Assembly (NCBI GenBank): GCA_041401985.1
Contig: JAWKTE010000010.1
Coordinates: 1 to 64,000 of the forward strand
Reading direction: 5' to 3'
Origin: JACKHA01 sp041401985
Lineage (GTDB): Bacteria; Planctomycetota; Phycisphaerae; Phycisphaerales; UBA1924
Length of the DNA: 64,000 bases
Part shown: positions 51,724 to 60,716 of the stretch, in pieces
Position numbering within the stretch: position 1 is the first letter of the stretch
Layout: each line of letters begins with the position of its first letter
Notes under the pieces: generated by a model
Database searches by the model: none
What the model was told of the DNA's origin: nothing
Seen by the model: only the letters and a program-made list of their open reading frames with translations
Position numbers and translations under genes: made by a program

Positions 51724-54027
51724 ATGAAGTACTCCCGGCGCAGCGGCAAGCGGTCGGCATGGGCTCTCGCGTGCGTGATGGCCACGGGACTCGCCGCCGC
51801 GATCCCCGTTCTCCCGGCCCCGCTCGGCCCGACGCCGGCCGTCGCCCAGCCGATCGCCTCGGCCTCCCGCACCACGGCCGACGAGTGGGCCCGGGCCGTC
51901 TGGAGCGCCGCCTCCACCGGCTCCCAAAGCCGCCTCGACCTGCTGCTCAGCCAGCCCCCCGAACTCCAGCCCATTGGCCTGTCCGACTCGATCGCCACGC
52001 TCGAGACCAACCTCGTCTCGCGTGAGACCCTGCGGGCCGCCGACCTCGGCGAGGCCTCGGAGGAACTCGACGAGCACCTGGCCGCGGCCTCCGACCCCGA
52101 CAAGTCCGACATCGAGCGTGAGATCGCCCTGAGCGAGTCCCTCGTGACGGCCGTGCGGATGCACCTGCTCTCGGTCAACCGCGACGGGTTCCTGGCCGAG
52201 CAGCGGACGCAGGACCTCATCGCCAAGGCCGCCCAGGCCGCCCGCCGGGCCGAGGCCCGCGGCGACTGGCTCATCGCGAACGAACTGTTCGTCCGCCTCA
52301 ACGCCCTGCTCGAGCACGAACGCACCTACCGCCCCGACGCCGAGCGCCTCGCGCGACGTCTCGACATCCTCCGCCTGTTCGTCCCCGAGCGCCTCTGGGA
52401 ACTCCGCAACGCGCGCGAGATCGCCGAGGGGCGCGACCCCCTGCCCGCGTACAACCCCTTCGGCGACTCCTACCAGACCAAACTCGCCGGCATCAGCGAG
52501 GACGCGGTCATCACGGCCCTGCGCCGCTCGGCCCAGGAGCACGTCGAGCACGTCAGCGCCATCGACCTGGCCCAGGGCGGGCTCGACGGCGTGGCCACCC
52601 TCGCCTCGACCAAGGACATCGCCCGGGTCTTCCCCGGCGTCGCCAGCGAGCGCGACCTCAACCGCTTCCTCTCCTCGATCGACGAGATGCGCTCGCGCCT
52701 GACCGCCCGCAACGCCCGCGTCGACTTCAACCGCCTCGTCGGCGACGTGCTCGACTCCAACGACCGCACCATCGGCCTGCCCCACGCGGCCATCCTCCAC
52801 GAACTCGGCAATGGCGCCACCGCCCGTCTCGACGAGTTCACCCAGATCATCTGGCCCGACGAACTCGCCCAGTTCCAGAAGGCGACCCAGGGCCGCTTCA
52901 TCGGCATCGGCGTCCAGATCGAGCAGGACGAGCGCAGCCGCGTCCGCGTCGTCACGCCGCTGGAGGGTACGCCCGCCCAGCGTTCCGGCGTCCACGCGGG
53001 CGACGTCATCACCGCCGTCGACGGGCGATCCATCGTCGGCCTGAGCCTCAACCAGGCCGTCAGCGTCATCACGGGCGAGGCCGGCACCGTTGTGAACCTG
53101 ACCGTCGAGCGTGAGCAGAACGGCGAAATCACCGAGATCGAGATCCCCGTGCCCCGGGCCCGCATCGACCTGGCCTCGGTCAAGGGCTGGGAGCGCACCG
53201 GCGCCCGCGACGACGACTGGAACTGGTTCATCGACGAGGCCGCCGGCATCGGCTACGTCCGCCTCACCGGCTTCGTCGACACCACCGACCGCGAGTTCGA
53301 CCGCGCCATTGAGCAGATGCGCCGGCGTCACGACCTCAACGGCCTGATCGTCGACCTCCGCTTCAACCCCGGCGGGCTGCTCAACCAGGCCGTGTCCATC
53401 GCCAACCGCTTCATCCCCGGCCGCGGCCCGATCGTCCAGACCGCCGACGCCCAGGGCCGCATCGCCAGCCAGGAGCGGGCCAGCGAGCGCCGCGCCAGCG
53501 TCACCGACATCCCCGTGATCATCCTGGTCAACGAGGGATCGGCGTCCGCGAGCGAGATCGTCGCTGGCGCCGTCCAGGCCTACGCCCACCAAGGCGCGAT
53601 CGACGCGATCGTGCTCGGCCAACGCTCCTTCGGCAAGGGCAGCGTGCAGAACGTCTACTACCTGCCGGGGCAGCAGGCCGCGATGCGCCTGACCACGCAC
53701 TACTACCTGCTGCCCAACGGGCGGCGCGTGCACCGCCTGCCCGGCGCGACCGACTGGGGCGTCGAGCCCGATCTGACCGTCGAGATGCTCCCCAGCCAGA
53801 TCCAGGAAGCCGCCAACCTCCGGCGCAACGCCGACGTGCTGCCCATCAACGAGCGCGGCGAGATCGTTGACACCGGCGAGCCCCGTCCCGACCCCAACGA
53901 CCTGCTGAGCAACGGGCTGGACCTGCAGCTCCAGTACGCCCTCGTGCTGCTCCAGAGCCGCAGCGAGGCCCCGGCCCTGGGCCAGGTCCCGCGGGCCCCG
54001 ATGGAGCCGGTCACGATCGAGAACTGA
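51724..54027 (+). CDS. S41 (CtpA/Tsp-type) carboxy-terminal processing protease
   Basis: 767 residues. The signal sequence spans about residues 11-40 (AWALACVMATGLAAAIPVLP). A long helical region of about 300 residues precedes the PDZ domain (about 393-475: FIGIGVQIEQDERSRVRVVT, GDVITAVDGRSIVGLSL). The peptidase core follows: GYVRLTGFVDTTDREFDRAI, NGLIVDLRFNPGGLLNQAVS, VNEGSASASEIVAGAVQAYA with the nucleophile Ser near 606, and QRSFGKGSVQNVYYLPG with the general-base Lys638. It degrades or trims exported proteins in the periplasm. GGAG before ATG 51724 fixes the start; an ATG at 51697 is weaker. A terminator follows. Confidence 0.93.
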   Translation: MKYSRRSGKRSAWALACVMATGLAAAIPVLPAPLGPTPAVAQPIASASRTTADEWARAVWSAASTGSQSRLDLLLSQPPELQPIGLSDSIATLETNLVSRETLRAADLGEASEELDEHLAAASDPDKSDIEREIALSESLVTAVRMHLLSVNRDGFLAEQRTQDLIAKAAQAARRAEARGDWLIANELFVRLNALLEHERTYRPDAERLARRLDILRLFVPERLWELRNAREIAEGRDPLPAYNPFGDSYQTKLAGISEDAVITALRRSAQEHVEHVSAIDLAQGGLDGVATLASTKDIARVFPGVASERDLNRFLSSIDEMRSRLTARNARVDFNRLVGDVLDSNDRTIGLPHAAILHELGNGATARLDEFTQIIWPDELAQFQKATQGRFIGIGVQIEQDERSRVRVVTPLEGTPAQRSGVHAGDVITAVDGRSIVGLSLNQAVSVITGEAGTVVNLTVEREQNGEITEIEIPVPRARIDLASVKGWERTGARDDDWNWFIDEAAGIGYVRLTGFVDTTDREFDRAIEQMRRRHDLNGLIVDLRFNPGGLLNQAVSIANRFIPGRGPIVQTADAQGRIASQERASERRASVTDIPVIILVNEGSASASEIVAGAVQAYAHQGAIDAIVLGQRSFGKGSVQNVYYLPGQQAAMRLTTHYYLLPNGRRVHRLPGATDWGVEPDLTVEMLPSQIQEAANLRRNADVLPINERGEIVDTGEPRPDPNDLLSNGLDLQLQYALVLLQSRSEAPALGQVPRAPMEPVTIEN

Positions 54028-54058
54028 TCGCCGCGGCGATCGAAGCAAACACCCCAAG

Positions 54059-54085
54059 CGAGCCGGCCGCCCCGCGGCCGGCTCG
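54059..54085 (+). terminator. Terminator after the S41 protease gene
   Basis: Perfect 12-bp stem CGAGCCGGCCGC/GCGGCCGGCTCG with a 3-base loop and a T-rich TTTCGTTCG after it, 32 bases past the stop. It lies between converging genes and may serve both. Confidence 0.75.
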
Positions 54086-54188
54086 TTTCGTTCGTTGGCG
54101 ACGCCTTGAAGCGTGGGATGGCGGTGGCGATGAACGATCGAGCGAGAACTCGCATCGGGCCCGACAAGCCGCCGTGCCACCGCCGCGT

Positions 54189-54983
54189 TCAGACCAGCAT
54201 CGGCAGGATCCGGGCCGCGCGGCCTTGGAGGGCGTGGTCGACCAGGCCCGAGTGCGGGGTGGGATCACGGTTGATCTCGATGGTCGTGGCCCCCGCCCGC
54301 TGGGCGACCTGCAGGAACCCGGCGGCGGGGTAGACCACCGCCGACGTGCCGACGGTCAGGAACACGTCCGCGGACTCGGCGGCTTCGAACGCCGCGAGGA
54401 TGGCGGCCTCGGGCAGCGATTCGCCGAACCAGACCACGTCCGGGCGGAGCAGCCCGCCCGCGGGGCTGGGCATGGGAAACTGGGGGAACGGCACCGGCAG
54501 GTCGTCGAAGCGGGCGCCGGTGCGGGTGCAACGCCACGTGATGATGTTGCCGTGGAGTTCGACGACGTTGCGGCTGGCGGCCCGGTGGTGGAGGCGGTCG
54601 ACATTCTGGGTGAGCAGGGTGAATCGTCCGCCGCGGGCGAGCACGGCGGATTCGAGGCGGGCCAGGGCCAGGTGCCCGGCGTTGGGCTGGGCCTCGAGGC
54701 ACTTGGCGCGCCGGAAGTCGTACCAGCGGGTGACGGTCTCCGGGTCGCGGGCGAAGGCCTCGGGCGTGGCCAGGGTCTGGGGGTCGAAGGAGGCCCACAG
54801 GCCCTCCATCTTGTCGCGGTAGGTGGGGATGTTGCTCTCGGCCGAGACGCCGGCGCCGGTAATGACCGCAATCGAGCGGGCGGAGGCCAGGAGGCGGCGG
54901 ACCTGCTCGACTGCGGCTGCGTCGGGGGCGGGATCGAGGGAGTCGGGATTGGCGGCGGGGTCGGGCGGAGGGTGGTTGTCCAC
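54189..54983 (-). CDS. CobB-like sirtuin (class III), zinc site lost
   Basis: 264 residues starting at GTG. An NAD-dependent lysine deacylase: IAVITGAGVSAESNIPTYRD, LLTQNVDRLHHRAASRNVVE with LHGN (catalytic His), RPDVVWFGESLP, FLTVGTSAVVYPAAGFL. RWYDFRRAK supplies the Tyr-x2-Arg pair that marks desuccinylating class III sirtuins. Only one Cys (WRC) of the usual four zinc ligands remains, and the zinc module is replaced by DDLPVPFPQFPMPSPAGG. It converges on the S41 protease gene. Acs, a classical CobB target, is at the other end of the window. Confidence 0.9.
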   Translation of the reverse strand: MDNHPPPDPAANPDSLDPAPDAAAVEQVRRLLASARSIAVITGAGVSAESNIPTYRDKMEGLWASFDPQTLATPEAFARDPETVTRWYDFRRAKCLEAQPNAGHLALARLESAVLARGGRFTLLTQNVDRLHHRAASRNVVELHGNIITWRCTRTGARFDDLPVPFPQFPMPSPAGGLLRPDVVWFGESLPEAAILAAFEAAESADVFLTVGTSAVVYPAAGFLQVAQRAGATTIEINRDPTPHSGLVDHALQGRAARILPMLV

Positions 54984-55083
54984 GCGCGGGCTCCGATTGT
55001 GCGGCGGCGGGGGCGGATTTTACGATGGAAGGCGCAACGATGGCCCGGCGTCCCGGATGCGACGCCGTTTCAGGAGTGCACGG

Positions 55084-56988
55084 ATGCACACATGCGCCCG
55101 AGAGGGGTTGCGCGGCTGGTCCGCATGGCGGGGCTGGCTGGCGGTCGTGGCGGTCGGGCTGGCGGTGCTGGCGTGGCCGGGGCGGGCCGCGGGCCAGTCC
55201 GGCAGCCAGCCAGGCGGGTCGGGCGAATCGCCCTCGACGTACACGATCCAGTCGGGCGACACGCTGGGGACCATCGCCCAGCGGACGTACGGCTCGACGC
55301 GGTTCGTCAACGACATCCTGGCGGCAAACCCTGGACTGAACCCGCGGCGGCTGATGCCGGGGCAGGTCATCACGCTGCCGGTGCTGGCGACGGGGGAGAG
55401 GCCGGCGGCTTCGGCGGGAAGTGAGCCGGGATCGAGCGGCGCGTCGACAACGCCGGCGGCGCAGCCGGGCGGTGATTCCAGCGCAGCGGCGCAGCCCGCC
55501 GGAACAGCCGGGAACTCGAACGTGTCTGGGGCGACGGCTGCGCCGGCGTCTGAGCGATACGAGCCGCAGGCCATCGTGCCCGAGGGCTCGTCGGTGACGC
55601 GCCACAGCGTGACGATCGACGGGCGGCGCGTGGACTACACCGCGACGGCGGGGTACATGACGCTGCCGGACTACGAGGGCCAGCCGCGGGCGAGCGTGTT
55701 CTATGTGGCGTACGTGCGCGATGGCGTGGGCGACATGGCGACGCGCCCGATCACGTTCGCGTTCAACGGCGGGCCGGGGTCGAGTTCGGTGTGGCTGCAC
55801 ATGGGGGCGCTCGGGCCTCGACGTGTGCTGATGGACGAGGAGGGGTTCCCGCTGCCGCCGCCGTACCGGCTGGTCGAGAACGAGCAGTCGTGGCTGGACC
55901 TGACGGATCTGGTGTTCATCGATCCCGTGAGCACGGGGTACTCACGTCCGGTGGAGGGCGTGCGGGCGTCGAGCTTCCACGGGTTCACGGCGGACGTGGA
56001 GTCGGTCGGCGACTTCATCCGCCTGTACACGACGCGTGAGCACCGCTGGGCGAGCCCGAAGTTCCTGGCCGGCGAGTCGTACGGCACGACCCGGGCCGCG
56101 GGTCTGGCGGGGTATCTGCAGAACACGCACGGGATGTACCTCAACGGGATCATCCTGGTGTCGAGCGTCCTGAACTTCCAGACGGTGCGATTCGCGGTGG
56201 GCAACGACACGCCGTACTGGCTGTACCTGCCGACGTACGCGGCCACGGCGTGGTACCACGGACGCCTGGACGAGGCGACGCAGGCCCGCCCGCTGGAGGA
56301 GTTCCTGGACGAGGTGAAGCGGTGGGCGAGCACCGAATACGTCGTCGCGCTGGCCCAGGGCGACGACCTGTCGGACGAGGCTCGTGAGCGGATCGGCCAG
56401 CGGCTGTCGCAGTACACGGGCCTGTCCGAAGCGTTCGTGGACGCCACCAACCTGCGGATCAACATCACGAACTTCACCAAAGAACTGATGCGTGATCAGG
56501 GGCGGACGGTCGGGCGGCTGGACTCGCGTTTCAGCGGGATCGACCGGGACTCGGTCGGCGACGGGCCGGACCACGACCCGTCGATGACGGCGATCTGGGG
56601 GCCGTACACCGCGGTTCTCAACGACTACGTGCGCCGGGACCTGGGGTACGAGAACGACCTGGTGTACGAGATCCTGACCGGTCGCGTGCAGCCGTGGTCG
56701 TACTCGAACGTCGAAAACCGGTACCTGAACGTGGGCGAGACGCTGCGCGAGGCGATCAGCAAGAACCCGGACCTGTGGGTGCTGGTGGCCAGCGGGTACT
56801 ACGACCTGGCGACGCCGTTCTTCGCCAGCGATTACGTGGTGACGCACCTGGGGCTCGAGGAGGGCCTGCGCGACAACGTGGTGCGGACGTACTACGAGTC
56901 GGGGCACATGATGTACATCCGCGAGTTCGATCTGCGGAAACTGCGGGCCGACGTGGCGGAGTTCTTCGCGGCGGCGCTTGGGTGGTAG
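55084..56988 (+). CDS. Secreted S10 serine carboxypeptidase with N-terminal LysM
   Basis: 634 residues. The signal peptide ends near residue 37 (AVGLAVLAWPGRAAGQ). A LysM domain spans about residues 54-100 (TYTIQSGDTLGTIAQRTYGS, LMPGQVITLPV). A Pro/Ala/Ser linker follows to about 155. The S10 peptidase covers the rest: ITFAFNGGPGSSSVWLHMGA (oxyanion), FLAGESYGTTRAAGLAGYLQ (Ser332), VLVASGYYDLATPFFASDYV (Asp574) and YYESGHMMYI (His608). LysM should bind peptidoglycan or glycan and hold the peptidase in the envelope. ATG 55084 has GGAG upstream; ATG 55057 is an alternative. Confidence 0.9.
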   Translation: MHTCAREGLRGWSAWRGWLAVVAVGLAVLAWPGRAAGQSGSQPGGSGESPSTYTIQSGDTLGTIAQRTYGSTRFVNDILAANPGLNPRRLMPGQVITLPVLATGERPAASAGSEPGSSGASTTPAAQPGGDSSAAAQPAGTAGNSNVSGATAAPASERYEPQAIVPEGSSVTRHSVTIDGRRVDYTATAGYMTLPDYEGQPRASVFYVAYVRDGVGDMATRPITFAFNGGPGSSSVWLHMGALGPRRVLMDEEGFPLPPPYRLVENEQSWLDLTDLVFIDPVSTGYSRPVEGVRASSFHGFTADVESVGDFIRLYTTREHRWASPKFLAGESYGTTRAAGLAGYLQNTHGMYLNGIILVSSVLNFQTVRFAVGNDTPYWLYLPTYAATAWYHGRLDEATQARPLEEFLDEVKRWASTEYVVALAQGDDLSDEARERIGQRLSQYTGLSEAFVDATNLRINITNFTKELMRDQGRTVGRLDSRFSGIDRDSVGDGPDHDPSMTAIWGPYTAVLNDYVRRDLGYENDLVYEILTGRVQPWSYSNVENRYLNVGETLREAISKNPDLWVLVASGYYDLATPFFASDYVVTHLGLEEGLRDNVVRTYYESGHMMYIREFDLRKLRADVAEFFAAALGW

Positions 56989-56992
56989 TGGG

Positions 56993-57060
56993 GGAAGCGA
57001 CGAAGCGAAACAGCGACGGAGCGACGAAGGGGAGAGAAAAGACAGAGAGACGGAGAGATG
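56993..57060. repeat. Arrays, type A plus type C
   Basis: AGCGACGA, AGCGAAAC, AGCGACGG, AGCGACGA, then AGGGGAGAGAAAAGACAGAG and ACGGAGAGATGGGG. It begins 5 bases after the S10 gene stop. Two flavours are fused end to end here, which links them as one phenomenon. Confidence 0.75.
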
Positions 57061-57118
57061 GGGTGTCCGGGCGGATTCCCTCTTTGGTGGCTATCCATTC
57101 TGGAATGCGAGACCTGCG

Positions 57119-57925
57119 ATGAATGGTGCGAGGATTGCCGGGCGGAACGGAGTGGTCGGGCGTCGCGGCGGCGGCGCGACGCGGACGCTCGTGGTCTTCG
57201 ATGGCGAACTGCCCAGCGTGCTGGCCTTGGCGTATGCCGCCGAGGACGCGGCGATGTCGGAGCGAACCACTCGTGCCGCGGCCGGCGAGAAGGTTGGAGC
57301 GATGGTCGGGGCGTCCCACGCAGGCGCGGCCGGCTCCGGCGGGCTCGGTGCCGCGTTCGGCGTGGCCGATTCCGGCGCGACCTCGATTGTCGATGTGCGC
57401 CCGCTCGTGCTCGGTGCCTGGGCCGGGCTGCCCGAGGCGAGGCTCCGCGCGGAAGCAGCCGCCAAGGCCGTGGACCTGCTGGGCGGCGAACTCGCGGGCG
57501 ATGAGCACGGCGACCTGACGCCGCGGTTCGATGTGGCGGGCGAGGGCGATTCTCGTCTGCTTTTGCACGCGGCGTACCAGGCTGTGGCGGCCGGATGCAC
57601 GCGGGTCGTCTGGCCCGTGCAGTTCGGTGAGGATCTGCGGACGCCAACGCCGAGCCTGGAGCGGGTCGCGACGGCGGTGGACCGGGCGATGCTGGTCTCG
57701 CGCGTCGCGGGATTGGACGCGCCCGATGCCGCCGGCGTCGAGGTCGTCGCGCCGTTCGTCGATCTGTCCGATCGCCAGATCGCGGAAATGGTGATGGACA
57801 TCGAGGCGCCGCTGTCGGCGTGCTGGTGGTGGGGAGCCGACCTGCCGGCGGCCCATCGGGAGCAGGACCACTGGGGCGGGCTGCTGCGGTCGCTGGGCTG
57901 GGGCGGGGCGATCGGGCCGGCGTGA
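57119..57925 (+). CDS. QueC-like protein without the PP-loop signature
   Basis: 268 residues. The overall layout follows 7-cyano-7-deazaguanine synthase: an N-terminal strand and loop (LVVFDGELPSVLALAYAAED), SRLLLHAAYQAVAAGCTRVV followed by WPVQFG, and VEVVAPFVDLSDRQIAEMVM with DIEAPLSACWWWG near the end. The ATP-pyrophosphatase motif SGGxDS is replaced by FDGELPS and the zinc-binding Cys cluster is missing, so QueC activity is unlikely. It may bind a nucleotide or be a planctomycete-specific derivative. The start is uncertain: ATG 57119 lacks a clear ribosome site. Confidence 0.55.
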   Translation: MNGARIAGRNGVVGRRGGGATRTLVVFDGELPSVLALAYAAEDAAMSERTTRAAAGEKVGAMVGASHAGAAGSGGLGAAFGVADSGATSIVDVRPLVLGAWAGLPEARLRAEAAAKAVDLLGGELAGDEHGDLTPRFDVAGEGDSRLLLHAAYQAVAAGCTRVVWPVQFGEDLRTPTPSLERVATAVDRAMLVSRVAGLDAPDAAGVEVVAPFVDLSDRQIAEMVMDIEAPLSACWWWGADLPAAHREQDHWGGLLRSLGWGGAIGPA

Positions 57926-58121
57926 GCAGTCGCGCGGCCGACTGAACGCCCGTGGCCACGCTGGGCGGCGGCTTATCGGGCAAGGGGATTGGCTCGGGCG
58001 TGCCTCCCAGCCGCGCGAGCCAGAACGACCGATCGGTGGATCCACGGGTTGGCTTGCGCCATCGGGCCATGGCCTTATCGGCGAGCGCCGTCGCGGCGAT
58101 GATCGTGGATTGATGTTGAGT

Positions 58122-58148
58122 GGCCCGGGGCGGGGACGCCCCGGCTCG
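58122..58148. repeat. REP-like palindrome (inverted copy)
   Basis: The CCGGGGCG-GGGA-CGCCCCGG stem and trailing GGCTCGC match the elements at 8159 and 12670 in reverse orientation. It lies in the 290-base gap before the HDOD gene, where no other feature is seen. Confidence 0.75.
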
Positions 58149-58215
58149 CGGGCTGGTTCTGCCCGCAGACCTCGCCCGCTCGATCGCCTCGTCGGCTTCT
58201 CCATCCGGTCCAGCC

Positions 58216-59430
58216 ATGAAGCCCAGATCGCTGCTGACAGCCCGGGAACTGGACGCGACGCGGGCGTCGATCGCACGCCGCATGGAACGGATGGCGATCG
58301 AGACCCAGCCGGAGATCGCGGCCGCCGTGCTCGACCTGGCACTGGATCGCTCGGCGGGCCTGGCGCAGTTCGCCGACGTGATCGGGAGCGACGCGGCCCT
58401 CTCCGGGCGGGTGCTGCAACTGTCCAACTCGTCGTTCTTCCGACGGGGCGACGAGGTCGCGGACCTCGAGCGTGCCTGCGTGGTCCTTGGAGCGGAGCGT
58501 CTTCGCGGCGTGGCGATGGGCTTCTCGCTGGACCGCTCGGACCCCGCCAGCCCGGAGCGTCGCCTGGCACGCCGGGTGTGGCGTGAGTCGATCCTGCGTG
58601 CGTGCGTGGCCCGTGCTCTGGCCGAGCGGACATGGGCCCGCCTGGGGCCGATGGCGTTCGCGGCCGGACTGATGCTGGACGTCGGACAGCCGCTTCTGGC
58701 ACGGTTGCTCGGGGCACCGGCACTGGAGATCCTGCTTGGCGGTTTGCCGCCGGCGGCGATGTTCGAGGCCGAGAGCCGATCGCTCCCGTTCACCCACGTC
58801 GATGTGGCGTCGGTTGTCTGCGGGCGCTGGAAGTTGCCGGCGGCGCTTGCCGGCGCCGTCGCCCACCACCACGACGCGGCCAGCGGGAACGCGCCCGAGA
58901 CCGACGCCGAGCGCCTCCGCGCGATCATGCACATCGCCGGCGTTCTGGAGATCGATCACAAAGCGGGCGGCGTGCGCCAGTGCGACCTGGTCGCGTCCGT
59001 CGCGGAGCGAACGCTCGGACTGTCCGGGGCATCGCTCTGGCAGGGCGTGCGCGAAGGCGAGAAGGCGTTCGGTCGCGTGCGCCACTCGCTGCAGGGCGCC
59101 AGCGCGGCCGCGAGCGACCCGGCGGCCCTGGCCGAGCGGATCAAGGGCCAGATCGATCGGGCGGTGGACCAGATGCTCGGCGACGTGCTGCGCCGCGACG
59201 AGCCGGGCGGGGCCAGGTCGATCCGCGTCGGCGGCTCGCTGGTGGAGATCGACCAGTACGCCGACGGGCGGTGGGGGCTGTGCCTGCTCGACTCGATGGG
59301 CGAGCGGATCGCGCGCCACGTGATCGTGCCCGGGGAAACGGTGGCGTGCGTGCTGGAGAGCCTGGCCCTCGAGCCGCGCGAGGGCGACCAGATCGAAGCC
59401 CTGTCGCGGGTGCTGCGGATGGTCGCGTGA
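58216..59430 (+). CDS. HDOD-domain protein
   Basis: 404 residues. Residues about 15-230 are an HDOD domain: LAQFADVIGSDAALSGRVLQ, LSNSSFFRRGDEVADLERAC, VVLGAERLRGVAMGFSL, RACVARALAERT, AFAAGLMLDVGQPLLA, HVDVASVVCGRWKLPAALAG with AVAHHHD. HDOD proteins regulate signalling or motility. The C-terminal ~150 residues are of no known family. ATG 58216 gives MKPRSLLTARELDATRASIA. An in-frame extension upstream is a translated REP element and is rejected. Confidence 0.85.
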   Translation: MKPRSLLTARELDATRASIARRMERMAIETQPEIAAAVLDLALDRSAGLAQFADVIGSDAALSGRVLQLSNSSFFRRGDEVADLERACVVLGAERLRGVAMGFSLDRSDPASPERRLARRVWRESILRACVARALAERTWARLGPMAFAAGLMLDVGQPLLARLLGAPALEILLGGLPPAAMFEAESRSLPFTHVDVASVVCGRWKLPAALAGAVAHHHDAASGNAPETDAERLRAIMHIAGVLEIDHKAGGVRQCDLVASVAERTLGLSGASLWQGVREGEKAFGRVRHSLQGASAAASDPAALAERIKGQIDRAVDQMLGDVLRRDEPGGARSIRVGGSLVEIDQYADGRWGLCLLDSMGERIARHVIVPGETVACVLESLALEPREGDQIEALSRVLRMVA

Positions 59431-59466
59431 GCGCCCCGGTCGGGGCGTGGCGTCGGCCCGCACGGT

Positions 59467-59472
59467 TATGAT
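59467..59472 (+). promoter_or_regulatory. -10 box of leaderless desulfurase-like gene
   Basis: TATGAT, 5 bases before GTG 59478. Confidence 0.5.
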
Positions 59473-59477
59473 CCGGC

Positions 59478-60716
59478 GTGGTCTACCTCGATCATGCCTC
59501 GACGAGTTACCCGAAGGCTCCGGGGGTTGCGGCGGCGATGGGCGACGCCCTCGGCGTGCCCGGCTCGGCAGGCCGTGGCACCGGCGCGGGCAGCGGGCGG
59601 GGCGAGGCGATCGACGACGCGCTGCGTTCGGCGTTGGCGGCGACCATCGGGGCCGATGAGCCGTCGCGGGTCGTGCTGACACCTGGGGCAACCGCGTCGC
59701 TGAACATGGCGATCAACGGGGTCGCGCTGGCGGCCCGCGGGCGCCGCGCCCGGGCGCGCCGGCGTCCGCTGCTGGTCACCACGCAGATCGAGCACAACGC
59801 GGTGCGCCGGCCGTTGCTGGCCCTGGCCCAGCGCGGCGACATCGACCTGCGGATCGTCGCGGCGGATTCTCGCGGGCGTGTCGAGGCCGGAGCGATCGTC
59901 GAGGCCGCCCGCGGCGCGGAACTCGTCGCGATGGCGTGGGCGAGCAACGCGACGGGCGCGATCCTGCCTGTCCAGGACGTCGGGGCGGCGCTGGCCGGGA
60001 CAAACACGCTGCTGCTCGTGGATGGATCGCAGACCGTTGGCGTCCTCGGCGCGGAGCGTTCGCTGCGAGACCTCGGCATCGACCTGCTCGCGTTCTCCGG
60101 GCACAAGGCCCTGCACGGGCCGGCGGGGGTCGGCGTGCTGTACGTTGGGCCCAGGGCCCATCCGCTGCGGGCGCGGAAGGGAGCCGCGGTGCGGATCGAT
60201 CCGTGGCTCGTGGGCGGCACGGGGGTTGAGTCCGTCGACGCCGCGATGCCGGCGGATCTTCCGACGCGGTTCGAGCCCGGGACCAGGGCGACCGTGCTGC
60301 ACGCGGGGTTGCTGTCGGCGATTGAGGGGCGGGATCGCGCGAGCGACCCGCTCGGGCACGCGCGTCGGCTGCGGGCGTTGATGGTGGATGGGCTTGCCGG
60401 GCTGGGGCCGCGCGTGCGGGTTCACGGCGAGACGGACTCGGCGCGGTGCGTCGGTGTTGTGCCGTTCACGATCGACGGATTCTCGCCCGACGAGGCGGCG
60501 ATCGTGCTCGGGTCCGAGTTCGGCATCGTCGTGCGCGCGGGGCTGCACTGCGCGCCGGGCGCGCACGAGGCGATGGGCACGCTCTCGGGCGGCGGGACGC
60601 TCCGCGCGAGTGTCGGGGAGGCGACGACGGAAGCGGATGTGCGGGCGCTCGTCGAGGCGGTAGGGGCGATGGCGGGAGTCGCCAACAGCCCGGGTCACGA
60701 CTCCGTGAAGTCGTAA
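59478..60716 (+). CDS. Cysteine desulfurase-like class V aminotransferase
   Basis: 412 residues starting at GTG. A PLP enzyme: MVYLDHASTSYPKAPGVAAA, QIEHNAVRRPLLALA (His stacking on PLP), VDGSQTVGVLGA, LLAFSGHKALHGPAGVGVLY (Schiff-base Lys210) and VVRAGLHCAPGAHEAMGTLS (persulfide Cys358). This Cys/His pattern matches the NifS/SufS-related YfkN-type desulfurases that act on free cysteine. It likely supplies sulfur for clusters or tRNA. Its 3' end overlaps the convergent deoC gene by 22 bases. Confidence 0.88.
   Translation: MVYLDHASTSYPKAPGVAAAMGDALGVPGSAGRGTGAGSGRGEAIDDALRSALAATIGADEPSRVVLTPGATASLNMAINGVALAARGRRARARRRPLLVTTQIEHNAVRRPLLALAQRGDIDLRIVAADSRGRVEAGAIVEAARGAELVAMAWASNATGAILPVQDVGAALAGTNTLLLVDGSQTVGVLGAERSLRDLGIDLLAFSGHKALHGPAGVGVLYVGPRAHPLRARKGAAVRIDPWLVGGTGVESVDAAMPADLPTRFEPGTRATVLHAGLLSAIEGRDRASDPLGHARRLRALMVDGLAGLGPRVRVHGETDSARCVGVVPFTIDGFSPDEAAIVLGSEFGIVVRAGLHCAPGAHEAMGTLSGGGTLRASVGEATTEADVRALVEAVGAMAGVANSPGHDSVKS

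Noticed and set aside
51502..54180. An 892-codon open frame on the minus strand opposite the S41 protease.
   Set aside because: It mirrors the codon bias of the plus-strand gene, has no domain, and the plus strand carries all protease motifs, a ribosome site and a terminator.
58120..58215. N-terminal extension of the HDOD protein (MARGGDAPARG...).
   Set aside because: It is a translated REP palindrome; the HDOD similarity begins after 58216.
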